DNA of 64,000 nucleotides from Actinobacillus porcinus (GTDB lineage Bacteria; Pseudomonadota; Gammaproteobacteria; Enterobacterales; Pasteurellaceae): positions 62,001 to 126,000 of the forward strand of contig NZ_CABFKI010000005.1 in NCBI RefSeq assembly GCF_901764995.1. The letters run 5' to 3'. The position numbers were made by a program, and so were the translations under genes. Below the pieces are notes generated by a model. It did no database searches. It worked only from the letters and a program-made list of their open reading frames with translations, and was not told the DNA's origin. Shown here piece after piece: positions 17,490 through 28,161 of this stretch; position 1 is the stretch's first letter, and every line of letters starts with the position of its first letter.

Positions 17490-19859
17490 ATGCAATTAAA
17501 TTTAGATAAATTGGCTTTTATGATCATTACCATGGCATTGATGTTGCTATGGATGCCGGCTTTTTTGTTTTTTCCTTGGCAAATTGGTTGCGGGGTGATG
17601 GTGGCGATCCTGAGTCTTGCATTTTTATGGGGTAAGCAAACAAAACACTTAACCCCCCCAAAAAACCTAAGACAATCGCTTTTTTATTTCGCCATAGGCA
17701 TAGGGTTTTTTACCTATTTTCAATCTCAAGCCTTCAATTTATATCGCACAGCGAAGGACGTTAAGGTTGAAACTATCCGCACTGAAATTCGCATTGATGA
17801 AATTTTACATCAGCAAGATTACCAAACCTTGATCGTTTCCAATGAAAAAGGGCAGCGAATTTATCTTCAATGGCGGTTACAAGAAAAACCAAAACTTGGG
17901 GAAATTTGGTCGGCAGAGCTACGCATGCGACCGCTTTCATCCCGCTTAAATCAAGGCGGCTTTGATCGACAACAATGGTATTTTTCCAAAGGCATTACGG
18001 CAACAGCGACTACAAAAAGCGCGGTGAAAATTCGGGATGATTTTTCTTGGCGCGAAAAACGCTTAAATCAAGCGTTAACAGATACGCAAAACCTGCCACA
18101 GCAAGGCTTATTACTCGCCTTGGGATTTGGCGAGCGCGCGTGGCTTTTGCCTGAAACTTGGCAGCATTATCAGCAAACCAATACCGCTCATTTAATTGCC
18201 ATTTCAGGATTGCATATTGGTTTAGCCATGTTATTGGGTTTTGGCATAGCGCGTGGCGTTCAATTGCTATTCCCCACCCACAATATCAGCCCTATTTTCC
18301 CCCTGATAACCGGTGTGGTTTTAGCCATTATTTACGCGGAATTAGCCGGATTTGCGATTCCAACTTTCCGCGCGGCATTGGCGTTATTATTGGTTTTGCT
18401 GGTAAAAATCGGGCGGCGTTATTATACACCGTGGCAACTTTTTCTACGTGTTATCGCGCTCTTGTTGCTGTGCGATCCTATGATGATTTTGTCCGCCGGT
18501 TTTTGGTTGTCCGTGGGGGCGGTGGCGAGTTTAATTTTATGGTACCAAGTCTTTCCCTTAAGGTTAATTTTATGGAAAGGCAAACCCTTGCCGTCAAAAG
18601 TGCGGTGGATTTTAGGTTTAATTCATTTGCAATTGGGCTTATTTTGGTTGTTTACGCCGATTCAACTCATGATTTTTGCGGGCTTCTCTTTCAATGGATT
18701 TGTCGCCAATTTAATTGCCGTGCCGTTTTATAGTTTCTTCTTGGTGCCCGTCACCTTATTTGCCGCGTTGACAGGGGGCATATTGTATTCTTGGCAGCTC
18801 AGCCATTTTCTTGCAGAACAGATCACAAGGGTTGTGGCATGGTTTGAAGACGGTTGGCAAACCATCAGTTTGCAAACCAGCCTGATTGTCACGGCAATAT
18901 TGGCGTTGCTGTTTATCCGGTTGATGAATAAGATTTATGTTCCCCAAAACACTAAAAATAAGGGCAGTATCATAAATAGCGAAGTTGTTCATTCTTTTCC
19001 AAGTTTATGGCGACAACGTATTAGCGTTTTAGGGGGATGGCTTGCCTTTTTTTGTTTGATGACGGTTGGGGTTCAAAAAATCACAGAACCCCATTGGCGT
19101 GTAGAAACCTTAGATATCGGGCAAGGACTTGCTACCTTGATTGTGAAAAATCATCATGCTTGGTTATATGACACAGGGGCAAGCTGGGCGGGCGGTTCCA
19201 TGGCGAAAACGGAAATTTTGCCTTATTTACAACGACAAGGTCTTGAGTTGGATGGGGTGATTTTAAGCCATGACGATAATGATCATTCCGGCGGTGCAAA
19301 GGATATTTTAGCGGCTTATCCTCAGGCATATTTGTTGAATGCTTCCGCGCAAAATTATGGCAAAACAGACCGCACTTTATGCCTTGCAGGGCTACAATGG
19401 CGTTGGCAAGGATTAGCCTTTGACGTGTTATCACCCACAGAAAACGTAGCGCGCGCGGACAATCCCCATTCTTGCGTTGTTTTAGTGACGGATGGGCGAT
19501 TCAAGGTGCTATTAACAGGCGATGCCGATAGCGCAACGGAACAGCGAATTTTAGCTGCATTACCCCAAATTGATGTTTTGCAAGTGGGGCATCACGGCAG
19601 CAAAACCTCAACCGGCGCGGCTTTTGTGCAACACATTCAACCAAAAATCGCGTTGATTTCCAGTGGGCGTTGGAACCCTTGGCATTTTCCGAATAAAGAT
19701 GTAGTGGCAAGGTTAGAGTCGGTGGGAAGTGCGGTGAAAAATACTGCGGTTTTAGGGCAAATTTCCGTGGAATTTGATAAAAACGCCATGAGATTGCAGA
19801 GTGCGAGATCGGATTTTTCCCCTTGGTATCGTGGATTTATTGGCGAAAGATCGAAATAA
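17490..19859 (+). CDS. comEC: DNA uptake channel protein ComEC/Rec2
   Basis: Inner-membrane channel that carries transforming DNA into the cytoplasm as single strand. The protein is 789 residues: N-terminal helices and OB-like domain, a central competence domain with about eight or more helices (HLIAISGLHIGLAMLLG near 230), then a C-terminal metallo-beta-lactamase domain with LDIGQG, LSHDDNDHSGG and VGHHGSKTS. The ATG at 17490 follows GCGGTTAAC, a poor Shine-Dalgarno. It lies upstream of msbA, lpxK and kdsB, the arrangement I recall for H. influenzae rec2. Presence of an intact gene fits the many uptake sequences in the window. Confidence 0.95.
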   Translation: MQLNLDKLAFMIITMALMLLWMPAFLFFPWQIGCGVMVAILSLAFLWGKQTKHLTPPKNLRQSLFYFAIGIGFFTYFQSQAFNLYRTAKDVKVETIRTEIRIDEILHQQDYQTLIVSNEKGQRIYLQWRLQEKPKLGEIWSAELRMRPLSSRLNQGGFDRQQWYFSKGITATATTKSAVKIRDDFSWREKRLNQALTDTQNLPQQGLLLALGFGERAWLLPETWQHYQQTNTAHLIAISGLHIGLAMLLGFGIARGVQLLFPTHNISPIFPLITGVVLAIIYAELAGFAIPTFRAALALLLVLLVKIGRRYYTPWQLFLRVIALLLLCDPMMILSAGFWLSVGAVASLILWYQVFPLRLILWKGKPLPSKVRWILGLIHLQLGLFWLFTPIQLMIFAGFSFNGFVANLIAVPFYSFFLVPVTLFAALTGGILYSWQLSHFLAEQITRVVAWFEDGWQTISLQTSLIVTAILALLFIRLMNKIYVPQNTKNKGSIINSEVVHSFPSLWRQRISVLGGWLAFFCLMTVGVQKITEPHWRVETLDIGQGLATLIVKNHHAWLYDTGASWAGGSMAKTEILPYLQRQGLELDGVILSHDDNDHSGGAKDILAAYPQAYLLNASAQNYGKTDRTLCLAGLQWRWQGLAFDVLSPTENVARADNPHSCVVLVTDGRFKVLLTGDADSATEQRILAALPQIDVLQVGHHGSKTSTGAAFVQHIQPKIALISSGRWNPWHFPNKDVVARLESVGSAVKNTAVLGQISVEFDKNAMRLQSARSDFSPWYRGFIGERSK

Positions 19860-19901
19860 CAGGTACAATGCGCGCAATTTTTATGAACTTAGATATGCAT
19901 T

Positions 19902-21653
19902 ATGACCAAAGAAAAAGATATTTCCACCATTAAAACCTTTAAACGCTTGTGGCCGACCATTAAGCCTTATAAATGGGCGTTGATTGGCGGGGCGATTATG
20001 TTGATCTTAAACGCCTTGATTGATTCAGGGCTAATTTATTTGCTTAAACCGTTGCTGGATGACGGCTTTGGTAACGCAGATCATAGCTTTTTGAAATTAA
20101 TGGCGTTATTGGTCGTTGTGTTTATTTTCTTTCGTGGTATTACGAACTATTTTTCTGCCTATGCCTTATCTTGGGTGTCAAGCAATGTAGTGATGACCAT
20201 TCGCCGCCGTTTGTTCCGTCATATGATGGTGATGCCGGTGACTTATTTTGATCAAAACCCTGCAGGGCGTTTACTTTCTCGGGTGACTTACGATACAGAA
20301 ATGGTGGCAAATTCATCATCCAGCGCGTTGGTTACCATTGTGCGTGAAGGCGTGTATTTGGTGTCTCTGTTTACGGTGATGATTTACACCAGTTGGCAAT
20401 TATCGCTGGTACTATTTGCACTTGCCCCGATTATTGGTGGTTTAATTGGTGTCGTGTCTAAACGTTTCCGCGAGTTAAGCCGTAATATTCAAAGTGCCAT
20501 GGGCGAGTTAACTACATCGACCGAACAGATGATCAAAGGGCATAAAGTGATTTTGTCTTATGGCGGTTATGAAGTGGAAAGCCAACGATTTGATCACGTA
20601 AGCGATGATATGCGCCGCAAAGGGTTGAAAATAGTGAAAGCGGACGGTGTGGCAGATGGTTTAGTGCAATTAATCGCTTCTTTTGCCCTTTCGGCGGTGT
20701 TGTATATTGCGACTATCGAAGGGCTTGAAATTGAAGATTTAACCGCAGGATCCTTTACTGTGGTGTTTTCTTCCATGATGGCGATGATGCGCCCATTAAA
20801 ATCCTTGACCAACGTCAACTCCCAGTTCCAGCGCGGGATGGCGGCTTGTCAAACCTTATTTGATTTCTTGGATTTAGAGACCGAAAAAGATGCCGGCACC
20901 AAAGTCGTTGAACGCGCCAAAGGCGATGTGGAATTTAAAAATGTGTCTTTTGCTTACGAAGGCAAAGATGAGTTAGCTTTAAAAAATATTAATTTTTTTA
21001 TTCCACAAGGCAAAACAGTGGCGTTGGTTGGGCGTTCCGGTTCCGGCAAATCCACCATTGCCAGCTTGTTAACGCGTTTTTACGATGTGAAATCCGGGGA
21101 AGTGTTGTTAGATGGCGTCAATATTCAAGACTACAAATTGAGCAATTTACGTGAACAATGTGCCATTGTTTCTCAACAGGTGCATTTATTTAACGATACC
21201 ATTGCTAACAATATTGCTTATGCCGCGAAAGATAAATATAGCCGCGAGCAAATTATTGAAGCCGCCAAAGCCGCTTATGCCATGGAATTTATTGAAAAAA
21301 TGGAACATGGGCTGGATACGGTGATTGGGGAAAATGGTGCCAGTTTATCAGGCGGTCAACGCCAACGTTTAGCCATTGCGCGCGCCTTATTGCGTAATTC
21401 CCCGGTGTTGATTTTGGATGAAGCCACTTCCGCGTTAGACACGGAATCAGAGCGCGCGATTCAATTAGCCCTTGAGGCCTTACAAAAAGATCGTACTGTG
21501 GTGGTGATCGCCCATCGTTTATCGACCATTGATAATGCCGATGAAATTTTGGTGATTGAAAATGGGGAAATTAAAGAGCGCGGAAATCACACCGCACTTT
21601 TAGCCCAAAACGGCGCATACAAACAATTGCACGCCATGCAATTTAGTCATTAA
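19902..21653 (+). CDS. msbA: Lipid A export ATP-binding/permease protein MsbA
   Basis: Flips core-lipid A across the inner membrane. The protein is 583 residues, a half-size ABC exporter: six-helix transmembrane domain (about 20-310), then an ATPase domain with Walker [11 protein letters not shown]-loop VSQQVHLF, signature LSGGQRQR, Walker B VLILDEAT and H-loop IAHRLST. It starts 42 bases after comEC and is followed by lpxK and kdsB, so lipid A export and synthesis genes are clustered. Confidence 0.97.
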   Translation: MTKEKDISTIKTFKRLWPTIKPYKWALIGGAIMLILNALIDSGLIYLLKPLLDDGFGNADHSFLKLMALLVVVFIFFRGITNYFSAYALSWVSSNVVMTIRRRLFRHMMVMPVTYFDQNPAGRLLSRVTYDTEMVANSSSSALVTIVREGVYLVSLFTVMIYTSWQLSLVLFALAPIIGGLIGVVSKRFRELSRNIQSAMGELTTSTEQMIKGHKVILSYGGYEVESQRFDHVSDDMRRKGLKIVKADGVADGLVQLIASFALSAVLYIATIEGLEIEDLTAGSFTVVFSSMMAMMRPLKSLTNVNSQFQRGMAACQTLFDFLDLETEKDAGTKVVERAKGDVEFKNVSFAYEGKDELALKNINFFIPQGKTVALVGRSGSGKSTIASLLTRFYDVKSGEVLLDGVNIQDYKLSNLREQCAIVSQQVHLFNDTIANNIAYAAKDKYSREQIIEAAKAAYAMEFIEKMEHGLDTVIGENGASLSGGQRQRLAIARALLRNSPVLILDEATSALDTESERAIQLALEALQKDRTVVVIAHRLSTIDNADEILVIENGEIKERGNHTALLAQNGAYKQLHAMQFSH

Positions 21654-21656
21654 TTT

Positions 21657-21686
21657 ATAGGGGCGAATCACATTCGCCCATTTTTT
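21657..21686 (+). repeat. Single REP-like hairpin serving as a terminator after msbA
   Basis: ATAGGGGCGAATCACATTCG and the following CCC form a GGGCGAAT/ATTCGCCC hairpin followed directly by a run of six T. It resembles half of the REPIN at 16601-16669 but begins ATAG rather than GTAG. Placed between the msbA stop and the lpxK ribosome-binding site, it could attenuate read-through. Confidence 0.6.
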
Positions 21687-21702
21687 GTATTTAGGACAAA
21701 CA

Positions 21703-22677
21703 ATGAAATTCTGGTACTCAAATTCCATCATTGCCTATTTTCTCTTGCCATTCTCTTGCTTATTTTGGCTGATTAGCCGTGTTCGTTATGCGCTCTTTAA
21801 ACTGGGTATATTAAAGTCGTATCGCGCGCCGGTGCCTGTGGTGATAGTGGGCAATTTGTCCGTGGGCGGAAACGGCAAAACCCCTGTTGTGGTGTGGTTG
21901 GTGCAACAATTACAAGCGCGCGGTTTAAAGTGCGGTGTGATTTCGCGCGGTTATGGTAGCCAATCTAAGGTTTATCCCTTATTGGTGAGCGCAGAAACCG
22001 ATCCTATTCAAGGGGGCGATGAACCGGTTTTAATTGCCAAACGAACCGGCGTGCCGGTTTGTATTTCGGCGAATCGCCAAGACGCCATTGAATTGTTATT
22101 AAAGCAACAGCATTGCGATGTGATTATTAGTGATGACGGTTTACAACATTACAAACTGCAACGTGATATTGAAATTGTGGTAATGGATGCCAAACGCGCC
22201 TTAGGCAATGGTTTTGTCTTGCCCGCCGGGCCGTTACGAGAAACCGCGGCGCGATTGGCAAGCGTGGATTTGGTGATTACCAATGGCGGTGAAAACCAAT
22301 ATACTGATGCCGTTATGACTCTGGTGCCGAATTATGCTATCAATTTAGTGAGCCATAAGAAGTGTTTATTAAAAGATTTTAAACAGGCTTCTGCCTTAGC
22401 GGGCATTGGCAACCCACAACGCTTTTTTGATATGTTGCAAGGCTTGGGTATTCAATTAACGCAGGCGCAAGCTTTCCAAGATCATCAACAGTTTAGTGCA
22501 CAACAATTGAGCCAATTTAATGACAATGAACCACTGTTGATGACCGAAAAAGACGCCGTAAAGTGCGGTCAATTTGCGCAGCAAAATTGGTGGTATGTGC
22601 CTGTTGATGCGGATATTTCGGGGCAAAAAGCCACCGCACTTTTAGATAAAATCGAACAAATTGCGAAAGGAAAATAA
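21703..22677 (+). CDS. lpxK: Tetraacyldisaccharide 4'-kinase
   Basis: Phosphorylates the 4' position of the lipid A precursor at the inner membrane. The protein is 324 residues from the ATG at 21703, preceded by AGGA; the open frame reaches a TTG six codons earlier, which lacks support. It has an N-terminal membrane segment ([15 protein letters not shown]), Walker [13 protein letters not shown] and the family motifs [16 protein letters not shown] and [13 protein letters not shown]. One base separates its stop from the kdsB start. Confidence 0.95.
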   Translation: MKFWYSNSIIAYFLLPFSCLFWLISRVRYALFKLGILKSYRAPVPVVIVGNLSVGGNGKTPVVVWLVQQLQARGLKCGVISRGYGSQSKVYPLLVSAETDPIQGGDEPVLIAKRTGVPVCISANRQDAIELLLKQQHCDVIISDDGLQHYKLQRDIEIVVMDAKRALGNGFVLPAGPLRETAARLASVDLVITNGGENQYTDAVMTLVPNYAINLVSHKKCLLKDFKQASALAGIGNPQRFFDMLQGLGIQLTQAQAFQDHQQFSAQQLSQFNDNEPLLMTEKDAVKCGQFAQQNWWYVPVDADISGQKATALLDKIEQIAKGK

Positions 22678-22678
22678 A

Positions 22679-23464
22679 ATGACACAATTTACTGTAATTA
22701 TTCCAGCTCGTTTTGCGTCTAGCCGTTTACCTGGGAAACCATTGGCGGATATTGCAGGCAAACCGATGATCCAACATGTTTGGGAAAAAGCGCAACAATC
22801 AGGGGCAAGCCGTGTTGTTGTGGCAACAGATAACGAAGATGTAAAAAACGCTGTAGAAAAATTTGGCGGCGAAGTTTGCATGACTTCAGAAAAACACAAT
22901 TCAGGCACGGAACGCCTAGCGGAAGTGGTGGAAAAATTGGGTATTGCAGATGATGAAATTATCGTTAATATCCAAGGGGATGAGCCATTGATCCCCCCAG
23001 TGATTGTGGCGCAAGTAGCGGAAAATCTCGCCAAATTCAAGGTAAAAATGGCAAGTTTGGCGGTTAAAATTCAAGAGCCGGAAGAGCTCTTTAACCCGAA
23101 TGCGGTGAAAGTGCTAACGGATAAAGACGGCTATGTGTTGTATTTTTCGCGTGCGGTGATTCCGTGGAACCGCGATGAATTTGCGCCCGTGGCAGCGAAA
23201 ACGAAATCCATTGAAGAATTACAATTAGGCGATCATTATTTGCGCCATATTGGCATTTATGCTTATCGCGCAGGTTTTATTAAACAATATGTTCAATGGC
23301 AACCGACAGCCTTAGAGCAAATCGAAAGTTTGGAACAATTGCGCGTGTTGTGGCATGGCGAACGTATTCACGTTGAACTTGCCAAAGAAACCCCCGCCGT
23401 AGGCGTAGACACCCCTGAAGACTTAGAAAAAGTGCGGGCGATTTTGTACAACAAGTTTAACTAG
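22679..23464 (+). CDS. kdsB: 3-deoxy-manno-octulosonate cytidylyltransferase
   Basis: Makes CMP-KDO for LPS inner core. The protein is 261 residues from the ATG at 22679 (AAGGA Shine-Dalgarno eight bases upstream). Nucleotide-binding N-terminus is [15 protein letters not shown]; other family motifs are [30 protein letters not shown] and the C-terminal [12 protein letters not shown]. Translationally close to lpxK (one-base gap), the last gene of the msbA-lpxK-kdsB cluster. Confidence 0.97.
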   Translation: MTQFTVIIPARFASSRLPGKPLADIAGKPMIQHVWEKAQQSGASRVVVATDNEDVKNAVEKFGGEVCMTSEKHNSGTERLAEVVEKLGIADDEIIVNIQGDEPLIPPVIVAQVAENLAKFKVKMASLAVKIQEPEELFNPNAVKVLTDKDGYVLYFSRAVIPWNRDEFAPVAAKTKSIEELQLGDHYLRHIGIYAYRAGFIKQYVQWQPTALEQIESLEQLRVLWHGERIHVELAKETPAVGVDTPEDLEKVRAILYNKFN

Positions 23465-23557
23465 ATTTTCATTTGATAACTATTCCTATTTACAAAGGTA
23501 AATTTTGCCGTTATGCTTATTTTCCTTTTATCTTTTATCAATAGGAAAGGTCATCTA

Positions 23558-24361
23558 ATGAGAAAAACAGTTTTATTTTTAACCCTTGTTGCAAGTGCAT
23601 TTTCAGCACAAGCGCACCGAGTTTGGATGCAAACCGATCACACGCACGGTGATGAAATTTTAAAAGCAGATTTAGGTTATGGGGAATTTCCAACCTTAGA
23701 AACGATCCCTGAAAAACGTTTAAGCTTTTTTGATCGTGGTGTGACCTTGTTTACCCAAACGGGAAAACAGAAATTAGTGCAAAAAGGTGAACATAACTAT
23801 CACTTTGAAACGGAAAAACCTGTTAAAGAAGGTAGTTATATTGTGGCGGCAGAATACAAGCCCACCTTTTGGTCAAAAAATGCCGAGGGTTGGAAACAAG
23901 CAGATATGAAAGACACACCCAATGCAAGCTATTGCGAGTTAACATCGATGTATGGCAAAAATATTGTGAATGTTGGGCATGAAAGTGCGGGTATTGATGT
24001 GATTACCAAACAAATCGGCCATGAACTGGAAATTGTGCCGATGGATAACCCGGCCAATATCAATGTCAGTGATCGTTTTAAAGTCAAAGTGTTATTCCGC
24101 GGTGAACCTTTAGCAGGCGCCACCTTAACGGCAACCTTTGATGGTTTTGATACTGCAGATAACACGAAAACCCATAAAGTAGAAGCCCAAGCCTTTTCAG
24201 ATATCACGGGGGATGATGGCACAGTGGATATTATTCCGCTTCGTCAAGGATTTTGGAAGGCACAAATTACACACGAAGTGCCATTTAAAGACCCACAACA
24301 ATGCCAAAAAGCAAAACATTATGCGACTTTAACCTTTAATATTGGTAGACAGTATCATTAG
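23558..24361 (+). CDS. Periplasmic DUF4198 family protein (nickel/cobalt uptake-type)
   Basis: 267 residues from the ATG at 23558, which has an AGGAAAGG ribosome-binding site; the frame opens 15 codons earlier without one. The signal peptide MRKTVLFLTLVASAFSAQA would leave a mature N-terminal His (HRVWMQTDHTHGDE), a feature of DUF4198/NikK-like proteins that assist Ni or Co uptake. Family features include the YGEFPTLE segment and a beta-rich C-terminal domain (FRGEPLAGATLTATFDGF). In H. influenzae such a protein accompanies a nikKLMQO cluster as I recall; here no transporter gene is adjacent, so substrate is uncertain. Confidence 0.75.
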   Translation: MRKTVLFLTLVASAFSAQAHRVWMQTDHTHGDEILKADLGYGEFPTLETIPEKRLSFFDRGVTLFTQTGKQKLVQKGEHNYHFETEKPVKEGSYIVAAEYKPTFWSKNAEGWKQADMKDTPNASYCELTSMYGKNIVNVGHESAGIDVITKQIGHELEIVPMDNPANINVSDRFKVKVLFRGEPLAGATLTATFDGFDTADNTKTHKVEAQAFSDITGDDGTVDIIPLRQGFWKAQITHEVPFKDPQQCQKAKHYATLTFNIGRQYH

Positions 24362-24416
24362 TTGCCATTTAAGCTTGAATTCGGCATAATTTGCCACATT
24401 CCGATGAGAATAATGT

Positions 24417-24446
24417 AAACCCTTGTTTATTTTGCAAGGGTTTTAT
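24417..24446 (+). terminator. Terminator before uvrC
   Basis: AAACCCTTG (24417-24425) pairs with CAAGGGTTT (24435-24443), nine-base T-rich loop, followed by more T. It closes the DUF4198 gene about 55 bases after its stop. Confidence 0.8.
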
Positions 24447-24473
24447 TGTATCTAAGTGCTTGAATTAACTATT

Positions 24474-26300
24474 ATGTTCGACCATAAAACCTTCCTAAAA
24501 AATGTGACTAACGATCCCGGCGTGTACCGTATGTTTGATAAAAACGATACGGTGATTTATGTGGGGAAAGCCAAGGATCTCAAAAAACGATTATCCAGCT
24601 ATTTTCGTACTAATTTAAGCAGCAAAAAAACCGAAGCCTTAGTGGCGGCGATTGCGCGTATTGAAACCACCATTACCACATCGGAAACGGAAGCGTTGCT
24701 GCTTGAGCATAATTACATTAAAACCTACCAACCGCGCTATAACGTCTTATTGCGTGATGATAAATCCTATCCTTATATTTTGCTGACCAAAGAACGCCAT
24801 CCGCGGATTACCGCTTATCGGGGATCCAAAAAAGTCATCGGGGAATATTTCGGGCCTTATCCACACGCCGGCGCGGTGCGTGAAACCTTGTCGTTATTGC
24901 AAAAGTTGTTTCCGATTCGTCAATGTGAAAATTCCGTGTATAAAAACCGTTCGCGCCCTTGTTTGCAATATCAAATCGGGCGTTGCGCCGCGCCTTGTGT
25001 GGAAGGGCTTGTGAGCGATGAAGACTATAACGCACAAGTGGATTATGCGCGCTTGTTCTTGCAAGGCAAAGATCAGCAAGTGTTAGATCATTTAATTGGC
25101 AAAATGGAACAAGCCAGCCAAGCGCTGAATTTTGAAAATGCCGCGCGTTATCGCGATCAAATTCAGGCAGTGCGCGCGGTAACAGAAAAACAATTTGTGA
25201 GCAACGAACGATTGGACGATATGGATATTTTGTCCATTGCTTATCAACACGGCGTGGCTTGCGTGCAGGTGTTATTTATTCGTCAAGGCAAAGTGTTGGG
25301 CAATCGTTCATATTTCCCGAAAGTGCCGGCCAATACGGATTTATCGGAATTGACCGCGACCTTTGTGGGGCAATTTTATTTGCAAGCCCACCAAGGGCGC
25401 ACCGTGCCAAATAGCATTATTGTGGATCACAAATTAGAGGCAAAAGAAGAAATCGAAACCCTGTTAACGGAACAAGTAGGGCGTAAAGTCAGTATTCAAG
25501 ACAACACCAAAGGGACGAAGTCGAAATATTTGCAATTGGCGCAAATGAACGCCAATGCCGCTTTGGCATTAAAATTAAAAGAAACCACCTTAATTAGCGA
25601 GCGTTATCAAGCCTTGCAGGCATTGCTGGGTATTGAAAAAATCAAGCGAATGGAATGTTTTGATATTAGTCATACCATGGGCGAGCAAACCATTGCTTCT
25701 TGTGTAGTCTTTAACGATGCCGGGCCACTTAAATCTGATTACCGCCGTTTTAATATCGAAGGGATTACGGGGGGAGACGATTATGCTGCCATGGAGCAAG
25801 CCTTGAAAAAACGCTACGACCGTGATTTAGAGCCTGAAAAAATCCCGGATATTATTTTTATTGACGGCGGCAAAGGGCAACTTAATCGCGCCTTGCAAGT
25901 ATTTCGCGAATTGAATGTAAAATGGGATAAAAACCGACCGCACTTAATTGGGGTGGCAAAGGGCGTTGATCGCCGAGCCGGGCAGGAAACGCTGATTTTG
26001 AGCAAGGAAGGACGAGAAGTGAATTTAGATCCTGATAGTTTAGCCTTGCATTTGATCCAACATATTCGCGATGAAAGTCATCATCATGCCATTACAGGAC
26101 ACCGTAAAAAACGGCAAAAAGCCTTTACTCAAAGCGGGTTAGAAACCATTGAAGGCGTAGGCGCAAAACGCCGTCAGGCATTGCTGAAATATTTGGGTGG
26201 CATGCAAGGCGTGAAAAACGCCACTTTGGATGAAATTGCGTCCGTGCCGGGGATTTCAAAATCCTTAGCGGAAACTATTTTTGAGACTTTGCATAGTTAA
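24474..26300 (+). CDS. uvrC: Excinuclease ABC subunit C
   Basis: Makes both incisions in nucleotide excision repair. The protein is 608 residues from the ATG at 24474 ([20 protein letters not shown]); the frame opens six codons earlier. Domains: GIY-YIG nuclease (about 15-95, [20 protein letters not shown]), Cys-rich cluster, UVR motif (about 200-235), RNase H-like endonuclease with [14 protein letters not shown] and DGGKGQL, and a C-terminal helix-hairpin-helix ([20 protein letters not shown]). Single gene; its GIY-YIG domain is distinct from the one fused to GlnD. Confidence 0.97.
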   Translation: MFDHKTFLKNVTNDPGVYRMFDKNDTVIYVGKAKDLKKRLSSYFRTNLSSKKTEALVAAIARIETTITTSETEALLLEHNYIKTYQPRYNVLLRDDKSYPYILLTKERHPRITAYRGSKKVIGEYFGPYPHAGAVRETLSLLQKLFPIRQCENSVYKNRSRPCLQYQIGRCAAPCVEGLVSDEDYNAQVDYARLFLQGKDQQVLDHLIGKMEQASQALNFENAARYRDQIQAVRAVTEKQFVSNERLDDMDILSIAYQHGVACVQVLFIRQGKVLGNRSYFPKVPANTDLSELTATFVGQFYLQAHQGRTVPNSIIVDHKLEAKEEIETLLTEQVGRKVSIQDNTKGTKSKYLQLAQMNANAALALKLKETTLISERYQALQALLGIEKIKRMECFDISHTMGEQTIASCVVFNDAGPLKSDYRRFNIEGITGGDDYAAMEQALKKRYDRDLEPEKIPDIIFIDGGKGQLNRALQVFRELNVKWDKNRPHLIGVAKGVDRRAGQETLILSKEGREVNLDPDSLALHLIQHIRDESHHHAITGHRKKRQKAFTQSGLETIEGVGAKRRQALLKYLGGMQGVKNATLDEIASVPGISKSLAETIFETLHS

Positions 26301-26346
26301 CAGTCACGATTTTGCAAAAAAGTGCGGTAAAAAAGAGAGAATTTTT

Positions 26347-26937
26347 ATGTTAGAACCACTTATTGAAACCCATCCGTTTCCACCTGTATTACCACCAAAA
26401 GCCACGGTGATGATGATGGGAACCTTTCCGCCAACTGCCGAGAAACGTTGTATGGAGTTTCATTATCCCAATTTTCAAAATGATATGTGGCGGATTTATG
26501 GTTTGATCTTTTTTAATGATAAGGAATATTTTCAAGTCAAAGGTGAAAAGAGATTTGATGCCGAACGTATAAAAGCATTTTTAATGGAACGTGGCATTGC
26601 TTCTTGCCCAACGGTGTGGAAAGCCATTCGAGAACAAGGTAATGCTTCTGATAAATTTTTAAAGATTGTCGAGCCTGTGCCGCTGGCGGATGTTCTTAAA
26701 CAAATTCCCCATTGCCAATGGATTTTTACCACGGGAGGCAAAGCCACGGAAGCCTTGTTTAGTCTTGTGCCTGAAAAATTAAAAGAGCCTAAAACCAACG
26801 AATTTATTGATTTTCCTTTTGCAGGGCGTGCGTTGAAATTATATCGGGTTCCTTCCACATCACGCGCTTATCCCTTGAGCTTAGAGAAAAAAGCCGCCGC
26901 CTATCGCGCATTTTTCGAGTTGGCAGGGATTTTGTAA
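26347..26937 (+). CDS. Uracil-DNA glycosylase superfamily protein (Mug/HDG-like)
   Basis: 196 residues from the ATG at 26347; the frame starts further up inside uvrC. Motif I MMMGTFPPTAEKR, followed by HYPNFQNDMWRIYG, resembles the GSFPG...YYxxPRNxFW pattern of hypoxanthine/uracil glycosylases in the UDG fold. IFTTGGKATEAL and VPSTSRAYP fit the central strand and the DNA-intercalation loop. Substrate is not deducible. An uptake sequence (AAGTGCGGT, 26320-26328) lies in the short gap after uvrC. Function in base repair is inferred. Confidence 0.7.
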   Translation: MLEPLIETHPFPPVLPPKATVMMMGTFPPTAEKRCMEFHYPNFQNDMWRIYGLIFFNDKEYFQVKGEKRFDAERIKAFLMERGIASCPTVWKAIREQGNASDKFLKIVEPVPLADVLKQIPHCQWIFTTGGKATEALFSLVPEKLKEPKTNEFIDFPFAGRALKLYRVPSTSRAYPLSLEKKAAAYRAFFELAGIL

Positions 26938-26981
26938 AAGGCGTATAATCCCATAACGTTCATTAAAAAAGGACAGCTAAA

Positions 26982-28067
26982 ATGGAAGAAGATTTGACCG
27001 CACTTCAAGGGGCGTTGAACGACACGGTGGCAAATACCATTCGTTTAACCCAATATAGCCATGGCGCAGGTTGTGGCTGCAAGATATCTCCTAAGGTATT
27101 AGGGACGATTTTGCAAACTCAACTGAATACGTTTGTAGACCCGAATTTGTTAGTCGGGAATGATACAGCGGATGATGCCGCGGTGTATGATATTGGCAAT
27201 GGGATTGGGATTATTAGTACTACGGATTTCTTTATGCCCATTGTGGATGATCCTTTTGAATTTGGACAAATTGCGGCAACCAACGCCATTAGCGATATTT
27301 TTGCAATGGGCGGTAAGCCTATTATGGCCGTGGCGATTTTGGGATTTCCGATTAAATTATTACCACCGGAAGTGGCGCAGCGCATTGTAGACGGTGGTCG
27401 TTTTGCTTGCCAAAAAGCAGGGATTGCGTTAGCAGGCGGACATTCAATTGATGCACCGGAACCCATTTTTGGTTTAGCCGTCACGGGCGTCATTAGCACG
27501 GATAAAGTGAAGAAAAATGCTTCTGCAGAAGTAGGTAATCAGCTATTTTTAACTAAGCCGTTGGGGATTGGCGTACTGACCACGGCGGAGAAAAAAGGCA
27601 AGCTCAAAGCCGAACATCAAGGACTAGCGGCAAAAACGATGTGTGAAATGAATCTTGTGGGTTCGGCATTCGCTGAAATTGATGGCGTAACGGCGATGAC
27701 CGATGTCACAGGCTTTGGTTTATTGGGACATTTGCGTGAAATTTGCGAAGGTTCAGGCGTCAGTGCGGTGGTCAATTTTGATAAAATTCAAACCCTTGAT
27801 GGCGTTGTGGAATATATTGAAAAAGGCTGTGTACCCGGTGGTACTCAGCGTAACTTTGATAGTTATGGTGACAAAATTAGCCCAATAACAGCACAACAGA
27901 AAGCGATCTTATGTGATCCGCAAACTTCAGGTGGTTTACTGATTGCCGTTCGCCCAGAGGCAGTTGAGCGAGTAAAAGCCGCTGCTGAAAAAGCAGGATC
28001 GCGGTTGTTTGCCGTGGGTGAGTTATTACCGTTGCGTGATGATGGTATTTTGATTGCTGTCGCTTAA
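26982..28067 (+). CDS. selD: Selenophosphate synthetase (Cys form)
   Basis: Makes selenophosphate from selenide and ATP for selenocysteine and selenouridine. The protein is 361 residues. The catalytic motif is GAGCGCK with Cys31 where some relatives, including H. influenzae as I recall, have selenocysteine; Lys34 follows. ATP/Mg motifs [16 protein letters not shown] and [19 protein letters not shown] are intact. The ATG at 26982 has an AAGGA Shine-Dalgarno, giving an N-terminus about 14 residues longer than E. coli SelD, part of it encoded by an uptake sequence (complement of AAGTGCGGT at 26998-27006). Confidence 0.95.
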   Translation: MEEDLTALQGALNDTVANTIRLTQYSHGAGCGCKISPKVLGTILQTQLNTFVDPNLLVGNDTADDAAVYDIGNGIGIISTTDFFMPIVDDPFEFGQIAATNAISDIFAMGGKPIMAVAILGFPIKLLPPEVAQRIVDGGRFACQKAGIALAGGHSIDAPEPIFGLAVTGVISTDKVKKNASAEVGNQLFLTKPLGIGVLTTAEKKGKLKAEHQGLAAKTMCEMNLVGSAFAEIDGVTAMTDVTGFGLLGHLREICEGSGVSAVVNFDKIQTLDGVVEYIEKGCVPGGTQRNFDSYGDKISPITAQQKAILCDPQTSGGLLIAVRPEAVERVKAAAEKAGSRLFAVGELLPLRDDGILIAVA

Positions 28068-28080
28068 CTTTCTATCGAAT

Positions 28081-28112
28081 AAAAACCGTTGCTTAGGCAG
28101 CGGTTTTTATTT
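28081..28112 (+). terminator. Terminator after selD
   Basis: AAAACCGTTGC pairs with GCAGCGGTTTT across a TTAG loop (one G-T pair), followed by TTATTTT; it begins about 14 bases after the selD stop. Confidence 0.85.
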
Positions 28113-28161
28113 TGGGGATAAATCGGTATAATCACCGAAATTTTTTATCAGAGAGATGACC

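Noticed and set aside
24474-24760. UvrC GIY-YIG domain as part of the glnD-linked nuclease system
   Set aside because: It is the ordinary N-terminal nuclease of UvrC, with normal gene length and context and no TTCGACAAGCTCACC repeats nearby.
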